This document shows, piece after piece, positions 55,401 through 64,000 of a stretch of DNA of 64,000 nucleotides. The translations under genes were made by a program, and so were the position numbers. The notes below the pieces were generated by a model. It saw only the letters and a program-made list of their open reading frames with translations, searched no databases and had not been told where the DNA came from. The stretch covers positions 16,750,001 to 16,814,000 of the forward strand of contig LR990056.1 of the NCBI GenBank assembly GCA_905147135.1. The letters run 5' to 3'. This stretch comes from Blastobasis lacticolella (Eukaryota; Arthropoda; Insecta; Lepidoptera; Blastobasidae). Within the stretch, counting starts at the first letter, position 1, and each line of letters opens with the position of its first letter.

Positions 55401-55734
55401 AAAGCAAACTCTATAGTTTTGTATACCTATAGCTAGATAGATAGGTACTTAAATACTAAACAATTATATACAAACTTAATTGAATTTGAATCCTAGACTT
55501 CCAATACTAAACAGGTACAGCATTTCCGGCGGTAATTGGACACAAACAGTTGGTTCCAAATTAATTTGTCGAAGGCCAGTATTATAGGTCGTCATTTCTT
55601 TGTATTGTTCTTAACAAAAACAATGGACTGCTGTCTAGACTTCTGAATTCGTGGTTGAAAGATTGAAGTAAATGTGTTAATAATATAATTAATGAGTATT
55701 ATTGGCTAGCGCAATTACGCGCATAAGGCATTTC

Positions 55735-55865
55735 ATATTACTTCTCCCTGTGACAACGCACCAGTGGTTCTGCATTTTCGTTGCCTGCAACCGAAATGCA
55801 TGAATCGTAGATGTTATGGGCGATAGTTACCGCTTACCATCAGTCACTTACCATTGTCACTGCGT
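55735..55865 (-). mobile_element. Repeat K, short diverged copy (reverse)
   Basis: TTCTCCCTGTGACAACGCAC, CAGTGGTTCTGCATTTTCG, TTGCCTGCAACCGAAATGCA and TGTTATGGGCGATAGTTACC are reversed K phrases. Confidence 0.6.
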
Positions 55866-55922
55866 AGAATTTAAAATCCCGTGTTCTCCCAGAAATCCTA
55901 CTATGAGGTCTCACAGTAGATG

Positions 55923-56052
55923 TACGCTTAGATCTTTTAAACTACGCAACGGATTTTAATGCGGTTTTCAACAATATATAGAGTTATTCAAGAGGAAGGT
56001 TTAAGGATAGGACAACACGCGAACGAAGTAACGGCGGAAGGCCAGCTAGTAA
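55923..56052 (+). mobile_element. Repeat H with Helitron-like CTAG end
   Basis: GCTTAGATCTTTTAAACTAC, GCAACGGATTTTAATGCGG, GGACAACACGCGAACGAAGT and finally GGAAGGCCAGCTAG, followed by host TA. The CTAG end before A/T-type sequence supports a non-autonomous Helitron. Confidence 0.6.
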
Positions 56053-56609
56053 GTCTTATAAAAGGACCACTACTAAGTCGCTTTAGAGAGATACATATAA
56101 TAGACAAAGTAATAAAACCAATATGACTCAGAAGCTCAAAGCCCAATGGCACAGTAAGCACCAGTACAAAGCACCTGGCTCACAAGCAGGGAGTGTGACG
56201 GTGTGTGGCCATGAAAACAGCGAGTGCTACCGCTACGCAAATACGCTTGCGTGCTACCAAAGCCGGTTTACATTTAAAGTATTAAGATCGTGATTTCCGC
56301 CCCCAAACGAATTGGATTACGCGGTCTTTATTAGTCATTAATTCGGACGTTTAAGCCCATTAATTTGCCTCTAAAGTGATGTGTACCTAATTACTTACAA
56401 TATGAGGATTTTTGTGCTAATTGTTCTGAGCTCTAATGGATTGTTTGTGGTTTTTTGTCTAATGGTAACGCTTCGTTTAATATGTACGTTTTAAATCTGT
56501 GGTTTATTATAGTTCCGCTATAACGTTATATCACCTGTATGCTCGCTTAAATGATTGTGCTTTAATAAACTAATAATCTGTTTTGATTTAAATAACATTT
56601 CGTATAGAA
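56053..56609. other. Unassigned DNA
   Basis: No gene is recognised on either strand. Confidence 0.4.
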
Positions 56610-57279
56610 ATTCGGGGCTCCATATTGGCAGCACTCTCAGTTGGGCGGCACATGTGACTTAGATTAGCAGGAGGGTTACCTCGACTCTCTGTGCCCTTTA
56701 CAGATTTAAGTTTTTTCTCCCTGCTGCTACCAAAATATTGCTGGTGCAGTCCCTGATTTTGCCTGTCATTGATTATGCAGGTGTGTGCTGCTCCGATATG
56801 AATCAGGACCTTCTCAATAAGCTGGATCGCCTAATGAATAACTGCATAAGGTTCATTTTCGGCTTACGTAAATTCAACCATATCTCGGACTTTCGCGTCA
56901 AATTGAAGTGGCTCCCTATCCCTTTTTTTTTACCTGTGTTACCACAAATAAAAATAAATTGAAATTGAATTGAATTGAAATCCGACGACGTCGTGATTTG
57001 AGAATCCTTACCCTCCTTCATTCGATCCTGCATAACCCGGCTATCCCTAACTATTTAAAATCCAAGTTCCAGTTTCTATCTGAAACCCATGATCGCAATC
57101 TCCGATCCACACATAACCGGTTGTTACACTTTCCTCTTCACCGCACTAGTTTCATATCCAACTCTTTCGCGATGGTGGCAATGCGGCTCTGGAATGGTCT
57201 CCCCTCTGAAATTAGACTTTTGACTAGCAAATTCTCATTTAAAAAGGCTGTACACAAGCATTATCTGCATTCCCCTTAA
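56610..57279 (+). pseudogene. LINE ORF2 C-terminal region, interrupted
   Basis: The frame reads RVTSTLCALYRFKFFLPAAT, LVQSLILPVIDYAGVCCSDM, NNCIRFIFGLRKFNHISDFR and LKWLPIP, then after an insertion DLRILTLLHSILHNPAIPNY and MRLWNGLPSEIRLLTSKFSF, ending at TAA 57277-57279. This is the region after the RT domain in LINEs of insects. There is one stop near 56660. A 58-base insertion at 56922-56979 shifts the frame; with its 4-base duplication the total is 62 bases, exactly the phase shift seen between the two open parts, so the frame was continuous before it. Confidence 0.85.
56922..56979 (+). mobile_element. 58-bp LINE tail inserted in the LINE pseudogene
   Basis: A T-run, ACCTGTGTTACCACAAAT, then AATAAATTGAAATTGAATTG and GAA, flanked by ATCC (56918-56921) and ATCC (56980-56983). 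The (TTGAA)n end is typical of some LINE 3' tails. Confidence 0.75.
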
Positions 57280-57575
57280 TTACATTATTCCCCCTATTAT
57301 TTACTCCTATGTATTATCCTATGTACCTATCTTTAGTATGTATTTGTTGTTTAACTATTTCTTGTATCTTTGTAAAATTGTATAAATTTAGCATTTATTG
57401 ATGTAAAGTATCCCTTCCTTCACCTTATCGTATTGTTCATCCCGCACCGTCTACTGTTTTCGATATTTTTTTTGTCACGGTTGACTGGTAGATAAGGCTA
57501 CTTTAGCTTTAAGTCCGCCAATGTACCTTTAGTGCATAAAGATTTAATAAAATAAAATAAAAAATAAATTTGACC
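57280..57575 (+). mobile_element. 3' UTR of the LINE pseudogene
   Basis: It ends TAAGTCCGCCAATGTACCTT, then GATTTAATAAAATAAAATAA. A shorter relative is at 59310-59455 (AAGTCCGCTATTGTGCTG). Confidence 0.65.
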
Positions 57576-57900
57576 TCTGTCCAGATAAAAAAGGTTTTCT
57601 GAAATCGAAAAACTGCGACGTGATTTGTAAGACCAAATGTCTCTAAATATTATGGTTTCAAATTACTTCTCTCTCACTAACGTATCACTCATTTGGATTG
57701 TTCTTTTGTAAATTTGTAATTTGTTTTATGTTATGGGGTAATTTCCGAAACTAGGTACCAAACCGATTTTGAAATTTTTTTCATCAATAAAGCTACATTC
57801 ATCCAGAGTTTCATAAGCTATTTTATATCCAGGAACAGTAACAGAATTCAGCAGAGGGTTGGATAGAACGCAGGTGAAAAACGCGAGAACCGCAACTTTT
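57576..57900. other. AT-rich spacer
   Basis: Nothing is recognised here. Confidence 0.45.
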
Positions 57901-57904
57901 TTTT

Positions 57905-58110
57905 ATTTCCACTAAGGTGGCAAACAAGCTTATGGCCTGGTAAGCCGCAGCCTTTAGATGATTGCAATGTCACTAAAGTGCTGCCATGTATTCACCCCTT
58001 CCTTGAAGAACTCTATGTTGTAAGCTCTCCAGGTAGCTTATTCCACAACCTAAGTGTTCTTGTGTGCGTGGGAGAAAATTCCTTTGGGACCGCACAGTTC
58101 GCGACCAATC
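57905..58110 (-). pseudogene. LINE-E 3' end, frame-broken
   Basis: Reversed UTR (ACTAAGGTGGCAAACAAGCT) followed by a decayed coding tail: minus-strand words AACTGTGCGGTCCCAAAGGA and ACATAGAGTTCTTCAAGGAA correspond to RTVRFQRN and EFFKK in the 32511 copy. Confidence 0.75.
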
Positions 58111-58484
58111 GCGCTAATGTCGCATTTCGTGGCCCCACTGTCCGGTGCACTGTGGGAAATGTCAACTATTATGACCGGTACTCCCCATTTAGTCCGCGTA
58201 TGTCGCGCAACAGTAATCATGCGTCGCATAACTAATGTAATACACATAACAACGAACGGTATTTAACAAGAATTCTAGTTCACCACGCCGTAATGTGAAA
58301 TATTTTGAATTTAATGCACCTAGTTGCTCACACCTTGACCGAGTTGTTCACTAGAAATCAATCGATATCAAAATACATAAAAAGTGGACTAGCTGGTCGA
58401 CAAGCTGTTCAGTTATTTATTTGCTTGTTAGAGAATTTCTTCCTGAAGGTTTATATGTATAATACATGCATACTATAGTAAAAA
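58111..58484. other. Unassigned DNA
   Basis: No gene or family is recognised; 58130-58230 has modest open frames on both strands. Confidence 0.35.
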
Positions 58485-58486
58485 TG

Positions 58487-58664
58487 TTTCCTTTGGACTA
58501 TGACATGGGATCGTTCAAGAGTTATATTAGAGGTCTCTTTAGAGGCGGGCAACACATTGGTGACTCCCCTAGTGTTGCTAATGTCCATAGGCGGCGGTGA
58601 CCACTTTCCATCAGGTGGCCCGTTTGCCTGTTTGTCTGCTGAGTAACATAAAAAAAAAAAAAAA
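58487..58664 (+). mobile_element. LINE-D tail, copy 3
   Basis: Same frame and stop (TGA 58598-58600) as copies 1 and 2 but with several substitutions (AGAGTTATATTAGAGG, AACACATTGG, GTGTTGCTAATG). Ends AACATA then a 15-base A run. Confidence 0.9.
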
Positions 58665-59221
58665 ACAAGAAACGTGTGAAGCCAGGACGGGTCGCACTAT
58701 AAGACTAGTAATATCATCCTTGTTAAGGTAAATCATAAACCCCTCGAACATCACCTCCTAATAGAACCTTGTTCGATGAAAACCAACATTAAGAATTAAG
58801 AGCGCTTTCACATAATAGGCATTTTAGTCATTACAGGGGCAATAGCGTAGATTAGTCGCTAGCTACTACCAAAGAACATATAAACACCGTCGCGCTGCAT
58901 CCGCGCGACTGTCATACATATTGTATGGACCCCTTAGCAGGCTTAGCAGCGCTGTCTTAAACGCCTATATCGAAAAGTATACTTCCCTGCATCGTGCATT
59001 AGATAAGGTAACCTGCAACCGCTGATTGTCCGTTATAGGTACAGTATGTCACAAGTCACACGTGAAAACGTGCCGATAACACCTTCGATCGCACATTGTC
59101 CTCTGAATTGACAAATCGTTTGACACGCAATGTAATGGTTTTACGTCAACATGAATTGATATAGATAAGTACTGAAGGTGCCTTATAAAATATTCAAGTG
59201 TACTATTCTATTCATACCTAT
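58665..59221. other. Unassigned DNA
   Basis: No gene is recognised on either strand. Confidence 0.4.
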
Positions 59222-59455
59222 GTTTTTCGTTATATTTATCGGTAGACAAGTAGGCAAGCGGAGCACCTGATGGAGAGTGGCCTCTGTGAATGTTTGACAT
59301 TGTTAATTTAAAGATGTTGTTTTCATTTTGTTACACCGCCTTGTAATTTCTGTGAATTGTTCTCTTTGGTAGACTGGTAAGAAAGCTATGTATCTTTAAG
59401 TCCGCTATTGTGCTGTAAGGGCATGAAATTTTTAATAAACAAATAAATAATCAGC
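59222..59455. mobile_element. Two LINE tail scraps
   Basis: 59240-59285 is a reversed LINE-D-type UTR (GACAAGTAGGCAAGCGGAGC). 59310-59455 is a plus-strand LINE 3' UTR (TAGACTGGTAAGAAAGCTAT, then AATAAACAAATAAATAA) related to 57480-57570. Confidence 0.55.
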
Positions 59456-60274
59456 TTGGGTCCTTCCCAAGGCGACCCTCACTTCGTCTATTAACCCTCG
59501 TTCTAAGACATACACTTCAAGCTACCACTGTACAAGGCATCAGACAGTCAGACAGCACTTTCGATTGGTCTAGATGCAATACATATTATTATACGCTATT
59601 AATAGGACATTACTCTTAACAATTTCTCCTGCGGTTTTCACATGGAAATTGCGGTTCAATTTCTAGTTTTGTGGTCCAATGCCAGCTCAGAAATGCGAGT
59701 AAAAGTGATCTGAATTAGATAGATACGGTTGCACACGTACGTAATTTAATTTGGACACTTACAGGGTTCAGCTTAAAAGTACCTACCTACAATCTGAAGT
59801 CCAAACTGGATAGGGTAACTTAGCTTGCTTACTTGATGTACTTGAATCTGTGGATCAGTCTATCTGTCTATCTGTGTATTTGTCTGTGGCATTAGCTTCC
59901 GAATAGACTGATTGTGATGCGGTTTTCTTTGTTTGAAAGCCAGATCAATCGAGATGATTCTTAGCTTTGCTTCATTAAATGATTCAGTAATTTAGGAAAT
60001 ATTTGAGTATAATTATACTTGGTCGGAGGATTTCCAACATTTTTCTATCGGTTCTAATGTACTAGGATGAGAGGGGGCGCCTTTTTACTTCCTAAGAAAC
60101 AGTTCGTCTGAATACGAAATATAGTATCTACTCTTATACTATGAAAATCAAAGAATTTAATACATCATATCAATTAAAATATCCTAATTATTAAATTCTA
60201 TAAACTTAATACTAAATTAACAAATAACTTTGTCAGCCAAATAACCCATCCCTGACCGCTCCCGGCTCAAAGGT
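59456..60274. other. Unassigned DNA with one common repeat scrap
   Basis: 59860-59960 (GTCTATCTGTGTATTTGTCT, GATGCGGTTTTCTTTGTTTG) is part of a common lepidopteran intergenic repeat. Otherwise nothing is recognised. Confidence 0.4.
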
Positions 60275-60345
60275 AAATAAATAAATAAATTCTTTATTTC
60301 ATTAACAAAAAGTACCTTAAATCTATGGTTGCTGGAGACTCCTTT
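60275..60345 (-). mobile_element. LINE 3' tail (reverse)
   Basis: AATAAATAAATAAATTCTTT then ATTTCATTAACAAAAAGTAC is a reversed LINE tail. Confidence 0.5.
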
Positions 60346-60529
60346 TAAGCTTAGCCTGTGTCAGGAGGCACCTTATCTACTTATATCTATGGAATTGGTA
60401 CGTATATAATCATTATTCTAGTTACAATGAGAGAATATGAAAACAATTCATTTGATGAAATATAAAATACATAACTTAAAAATTAATTAATATAAATTTT
60501 GTTAATAAAGGTGTAAAAAATGTGTGCAT

Positions 60530-60549
60530 ATGTGTGTGTGTGTGTGTGT
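60530..60549. repeat. (TG)n microsatellite
   Basis: About ten TG units. Confidence 0.9.
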
Positions 60550-60805
60550 TGCCCATAACCTTCGCCGCATTACCGCGCTAAATCGCAATGGCCAACCTCT
60601 GCACCAAGAACGACCTGGAGCGGGAGTCACCCGTGATATCCCCGAGCCTACGGCCCATTTCCTTCACAAAGCTCTTAGCCTCTACACTCTCAAAGCCCAA
60701 GGTCTTTACGGTCACCGGCAAAATGGTAGTGCTGTTCCAAGAAAGCGTACTTGAGTCTACTTGAGCCTTTAATATGAAATTTATTTTATTTTCTTGCCAC
60801 ACCAC
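60550..60805 (-). pseudogene. Transposon-derived ORF fragment with premature stop
   Basis: The minus-strand frame reads LPVTVKTLGFESVEAKSFVK, then EMGRRLGDITGDSRSRSFLV and QRLAIAI, then TAG (60580-60578), then continues in frame as RGNAAKVMG. I know this GRRL...TGD.RS..FL.QRL.IA.QRGNA motif from proteins of insect mobile elements. The CAG-to-TAG change at the expected Q breaks it. Element class not decided. Confidence 0.6.
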
Positions 60806-60818
60806 ATGCTATCTAATA

Positions 60819-60865
60819 AACAGTAGGTATTATGACTGTCCGAGGTAGTCATAATATCTACTGTT
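60819..60865. repeat. 19-bp hairpin, one mismatch
   Basis: AACAGTAGGTATTATGACT (60819-60837) pairs with 60847-60865 apart from one base. The loop is 9 bases. Confidence 0.85.
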
Positions 60866-61005
60866 ACTAAGCACGACACACGCTTAGAAGACATTGTTTT
60901 AGGTTCATTGGTTTGAAAGATTAGTTACAACACATATTTATAAACACATCTTGTTTGTCTGTCTAGTGATCACAGTCCATTGTGTTTTCCATACTATTTC
61001 ATTGT

Positions 61006-61131
61006 ACATTTTAAAGGCATGGCCCAGGTTTCCTACCGCGTTGACAAGTAGCCCGATATTTCGACGCAGTTCCATGCATCATGGTCAACAAAGGCACGCG
61101 GTAGGAAACCCGGAACATACCTTTAAAATGT
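61006..61131. mobile_element. Fold-back MITE of about 126 bp
   Basis: The arms 61006-61041 and 61096-61131 are inverted repeats (ACATTTTAAAGGCATGG against ACATTTTAAAGGTATG, then GGTTTCCTACCGCG in both). The middle contains CCCGATATTTCGACGCAG. No coding content. Confidence 0.85.
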
Positions 61132-61623
61132 GTGATAATAACTGTTTTAGTTTAAAATGTAATGTTATTTAATTGTACTTACTACAATGAAATGTGTCTG
61201 GACTAGACTAGATATAACATTAATGGTCTCTTGCCAAGGTTTAAAATGTGTATCTGGCATACTATCTGGATTAATATCTGTGGAACCAACTGTACATAAG
61301 CGGATATCCTTCTTTAACATTAACATTAGTTTATAATGTATTGTTTTATTTATCTACGCAAAAAAATATCTAGGTAATAAAGATAATCTTACAAGAAAGA
61401 CACCATCAAGTAAGCGTAAAATTGAGGAAATGCTTTAATTGTATGACACTTACAATAATTTCTTATTAAGTGTTGCCCATTTCGGGCGTACAATATTCTA
61501 GGTATAGTACATATTATAAATAAGCTAAAACAGACAAGTAGCTGTCATTTTAACACTTTTAAAAGTAGGTAATAAATTTTAACATAATAATAATCTAAAT
61601 CTAAAAACAAAGCCTAAACATTT
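61132..61623 (-). mobile_element. Probable 3' UTR of the adjacent LINE and flank
   Basis: AT-rich DNA between the LINE stop and the fold-back element. The exact LINE 3' end is not visible; CGCCCGAAATGGGCAACAC (reversed, about 61470-61490) is a small palindrome. Confidence 0.4.
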
Positions 61624-63168
61624 TTAGAAATTAACAATGTAGGTAGTATTTCTATAATTATAGAATTCAGATAGACTGTAGAACGACTTCTGTAACAGCC
61701 AATCTTTAAGTGTTAATTTAAATTTGTTACCATCCAACTTTTTTATTTCATATGGTAAATGATTAAATATTTTAATACCACTCACGTATGTGCTTTTAAG
61801 GAATAAATTATTATTAGTTTGGGGTATAACTATATTATGTTCATAATTCGGTCTGAGTAATCTGCTGTTATTTTTTAGGAATATTTTGTGGTTTGACTTC
61901 ACAAATAGACTTATTTCTAGGATATAAATACCAGTTACAGTGAGTATATTATTTTCTTTAAATTTGTTACGCAATGTTTCCATTTGGCTCATTTTAAATA
62001 TATTCCTTAAACACCTTTTTTGAGCTACAAAAATTGATTGAACATTTACAGAGTTGCCCCAGAAAATGATACCGTAACTTAAATGAGGATAAACATAACC
62101 GTAATAGGCATTTATAGCTATAGATTTAGATGTAATGACAGATAGAATGGATAGAGCGTAACAGAAGCTAGAGAGTTTCTTGATTAAATTTTCAGTATGA
62201 GCCTTCCAGTTTAGATGGGTGTCGATAATTACGCCCAAAAACTTTGTTTCATTTACGTCTTGAATGACTTGTCCTGAGTTTATGATTGTTAGTTTATGCG
62301 GTGTTTTCTTGTTTTTGAATTGTACAATTTTAGTTTTATCTAGATTTATGTTAAGGTTGATAGAAATAAGCCAGTTTTTCACTATATCCAGTGTGTTATT
62401 TATTTCATTCGAAAGTTCATTATCAGTATCGTGCGATATAAAGATGGTCGCGTCATCTGCAAACATGACACATATATGGTCTACAAGAGAAGGTAGTTCA
62501 TTAACATAAATTAGGAATAAAAGAGGGCCCAATATGCTACCTTGGGGAGAACCTTGTCTGACTTTATCACTTTTTGAATGAACAAGTTCTATAGTTTTGG
62601 TATCTTTATTATAAAATTCAATTACTGTGTTCTGTTCCCTATTTATAAGATAAGAGCTAAGTAGTTGATATACATTACCTCTAATGCCTATATGATCTAA
62701 CTGCCTTAGTAGTATGTCGTGTTGGACACAGTCAAACGCTTTTGACATATCTATGAACAAGCCAGCGCAATATTTCTTATTGTTGTTTAAGTCCTCCCAT
62801 ATTTGTTTTAAAATCTTAATAGCTGAGGTGGTATTTTTACCTTTTTGAAATCCATATTGATTACTATTTAGAATGCTATTTTTTTCTAGAAATGAAATTA
62901 ACTTTATGTATATGGCTTTTTCGAAAATTTTGGAGAAGTTAGGAAGTAACGCTACAGGTCTGTAATTGTTGATTTCTGTTGCTTTTCCTTTCTTATATAG
63001 TGGTTTGACTATAGCCTTTTTTAAGACGTTAGGGAAGCAACCGGTTTCAATTGACAGATTTATGATGTGTGTAAGTGGTCCTGTAATATATTCTGTGGAG
63101 GCTTTACTTGAGTAAGATCGTATTATATTCATTCGTCGATCGTTGCACTTTATAATAAAAAAATACAA
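61624..63168 (-). CDS. LINE reverse transcriptase ORF2, 5' truncated
   Basis: The longest minus-strand frame (514 codons from a TTG that is not a real start) holds most of a non-LTR reverse transcriptase, which copies element RNA at a nicked target. LINE similarity begins by about residue 20. Motifs: KPLYKKG (57-63), NNYRPVALLP (67-76), LNSNQYGFQKGKNT (100-113), catalytic D140 in LFIDMSKAFD, RQGSPQGSILGPLLF (204-218), FADDA (236-240) and KTKIVQF (279-285). The tail has FLGVIIDTHLNWKAH (310-324) and ends IVNF. The endonuclease and first RT segment are absent, consistent with 5' truncation near 63140, where SINE-B sequence begins. No internal stops, so the copy is young. The RT is of the broad Jockey-like kind; clade not determined. 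Confidence 0.9.
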   Translation of the reverse strand: MYFFIIKCNDRRMNIIRSYSSKASTEYITGPLTHIINLSIETGCFPNVLKKAIVKPLYKKGKATEINNYRPVALLPNFSKIFEKAIYIKLISFLEKNSILNSNQYGFQKGKNTTSAIKILKQIWEDLNNNKKYCAGLFIDMSKAFDCVQHDILLRQLDHIGIRGNVYQLLSSYLINREQNTVIEFYNKDTKTIELVHSKSDKVRQGSPQGSILGPLLFLIYVNELPSLVDHICVMFADDATIFISHDTDNELSNEINNTLDIVKNWLISINLNINLDKTKIVQFKNKKTPHKLTIINSGQVIQDVNETKFLGVIIDTHLNWKAHTENLIKKLSSFCYALSILSVITSKSIAINAYYGYVYPHLSYGIIFWGNSVNVQSIFVAQKRCLRNIFKMSQMETLRNKFKENNILTVTGIYILEISLFVKSNHKIFLKNNSRLLRPNYEHNIVIPQTNNNLFLKSTYVSGIKIFNHLPYEIKKLDGNKFKLTLKDWLLQKSFYSLSEFYNYRNTTYIVNF

Positions 63169-63177
63169 TACATGTAG

Positions 63178-63295
63178 GAGTTAATGTCCCGGTTGTGCAC
63201 TCGCGCACGAGATTCCGAGGTCCGCCTTGACCGTGATCCAGGATTTGGCAGATCAGGTAATTACAGTGGAGCGACTGCCATCTGAACGCACATAT
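63178..63295 (-). mobile_element. SINE-B, 3' part (reverse)
   Basis: GTTAATGTCCCGGTTGTGCA, CTCGCGCACGAG, GACCGTGATCCAGGATTTGG and TACAGTGGAGCGACTGCC are the reversed SINE-B 3' half, truncated at 63295 where another repeat scrap starts. Confidence 0.8.
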
Positions 63296-63844
63296 TCCAT
63301 AGGGGTAGGCCGTGACTATCGAGAGCCACAAGCTACGATCCTGACACGTCTCTCGCCTCTTCCACATTCATACAACTTTTCATACATTTACACCGGTTGA
63401 GGGTACTCCTGACCTGCCCTTTTTGAAGCAGATCATTTATCTAATGAGGACATATATCCTACTCGAGCGCCCTCTACCGATCCTTTCATTCACATTCGCA
63501 CGATTCTCTCCATTGTTATTCCAGCGAATTTGAGCCGTGCCTTGAGGGACTTGGACTTCCTCAACCCATCAGTGGAAGTACGCACAAATCAACTATATTC
63601 CTCTTAAACGAATACTAGTACGTATAATAGTTATTATTAAATAAATGTGCAGGAAGTACGAGTGTAGGTAACCCTAAAACAGCCTCTCCAAGGGTCCGAG
63701 ATTTGATTTGCTGACGAAATGACCTTACGTCTTCCGCCGATTGTTACGTCGTGGTTCGCCAGAAAAAAACGTACTTGGGAACAACATGCGAGGGCCTTGA
63801 TATACTTTCGGTTATGCTTGTTAGTAGGTTTTCGTTTATAATAA
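63296..63844. other. Unassigned DNA
   Basis: 63296-63330 (TTCCATAGGGGTAGGC) repeats a scrap near 48895. No gene is recognised further on. Confidence 0.35.
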
Positions 63845-64000
63845 ATAAACAATCGTGGACAATTTCACACAGCGCCATCTAGCCCCAAAGTAAGCAAAGC
63901 TTGTGTTATGGGTGCTAGATAACTTATAAACTACTTATTTACTTTTAAATACATACTTATTATACATACAACACCCAGACCCGTGACAGAAATTAAAATT
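63845..64000 (-). mobile_element. SINE-A cut by the window edge
   Basis: Reversed 3' half: CACACAGCGCCATCTAGCCC, AGCAAAGCTTGTGTTATGGG, AACACCCAGACCCGTGACAG, AAATTAAAATT at the edge. The tRNA head lies beyond base 64000. Confidence 0.85.

Overview
The window looks like a gene-poor, repeat-rich stretch of an insect chromosome, most likely a moth or butterfly (Lepidoptera). The reasons are spliceosomal exons with GT/AG borders, tRNA-derived SINEs, many 5'-truncated LINE ends (some with GAT/ATG-type tails), Helitron-like 3' ends finishing in CTAG before a T, and low-GC intergenic DNA. There are no bacterial features: no operons, Shine-Dalgarno sites or CRISPR arrays. Species was not determined.

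Host genes are few. (1) A minus-strand gene at 13503-15991 has three phase-0 exons encoding the first 130 residues of a coiled-coil protein resembling the outer dynein arm docking complex family (CCDC63/CCDC114). (2) A plus-strand 5' exon at 22448-22870 encodes the N terminus of a Bicaudal-D-related dynein adaptor with its CC1 box. It is preceded 43 bases upstream by a 44-codon ORF that may share the mRNA. (3) A possible kelch-motif exon lies on the minus strand at 46292-46432. (4) A GC-rich block at about 38293-38425 ends in a consensus splice donor on the minus strand. Genes 1 and 2 are incomplete here; their other exons must lie outside the window or were not recognised.

The left edge (1-~4160) is the 3' part of a Ty3/gypsy-type LTR retrotransposon whose gag-pol frame is open to its stop. 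The right edge holds a 5'-truncated LINE with a long open reverse transcriptase frame on the minus strand (61624-63168). Most of the remaining annotated sequence is small retroposons and transposon remnants. I use these working names: SINE-A (tRNA-like head, 7 copies), SINE-B (Leu/Ser-tRNA-like head, 7 copies), J (about 260 bp, 6 copies), K (about 270 bp), P (about 150 bp with an ATTGG box, 3 copies), H (Helitron-like), and LINE tails C, D and E. Several are nested with readable target-site duplications, so relative ages can be inferred. Unrelated structures include tandem arrays (287, about 142, 26/27 and 16 bp units), a TIR element at 18562-18958, an inverted pair of about 400-bp elements at 42915-45505, and perfect hairpins.

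All family assignments are from reading the sequence by eye. Boundaries of repeats are approximate, usually within 5-20 bases. Many apparent ORFs begin at TTG or are antisense to transposon remnants and were not annotated.
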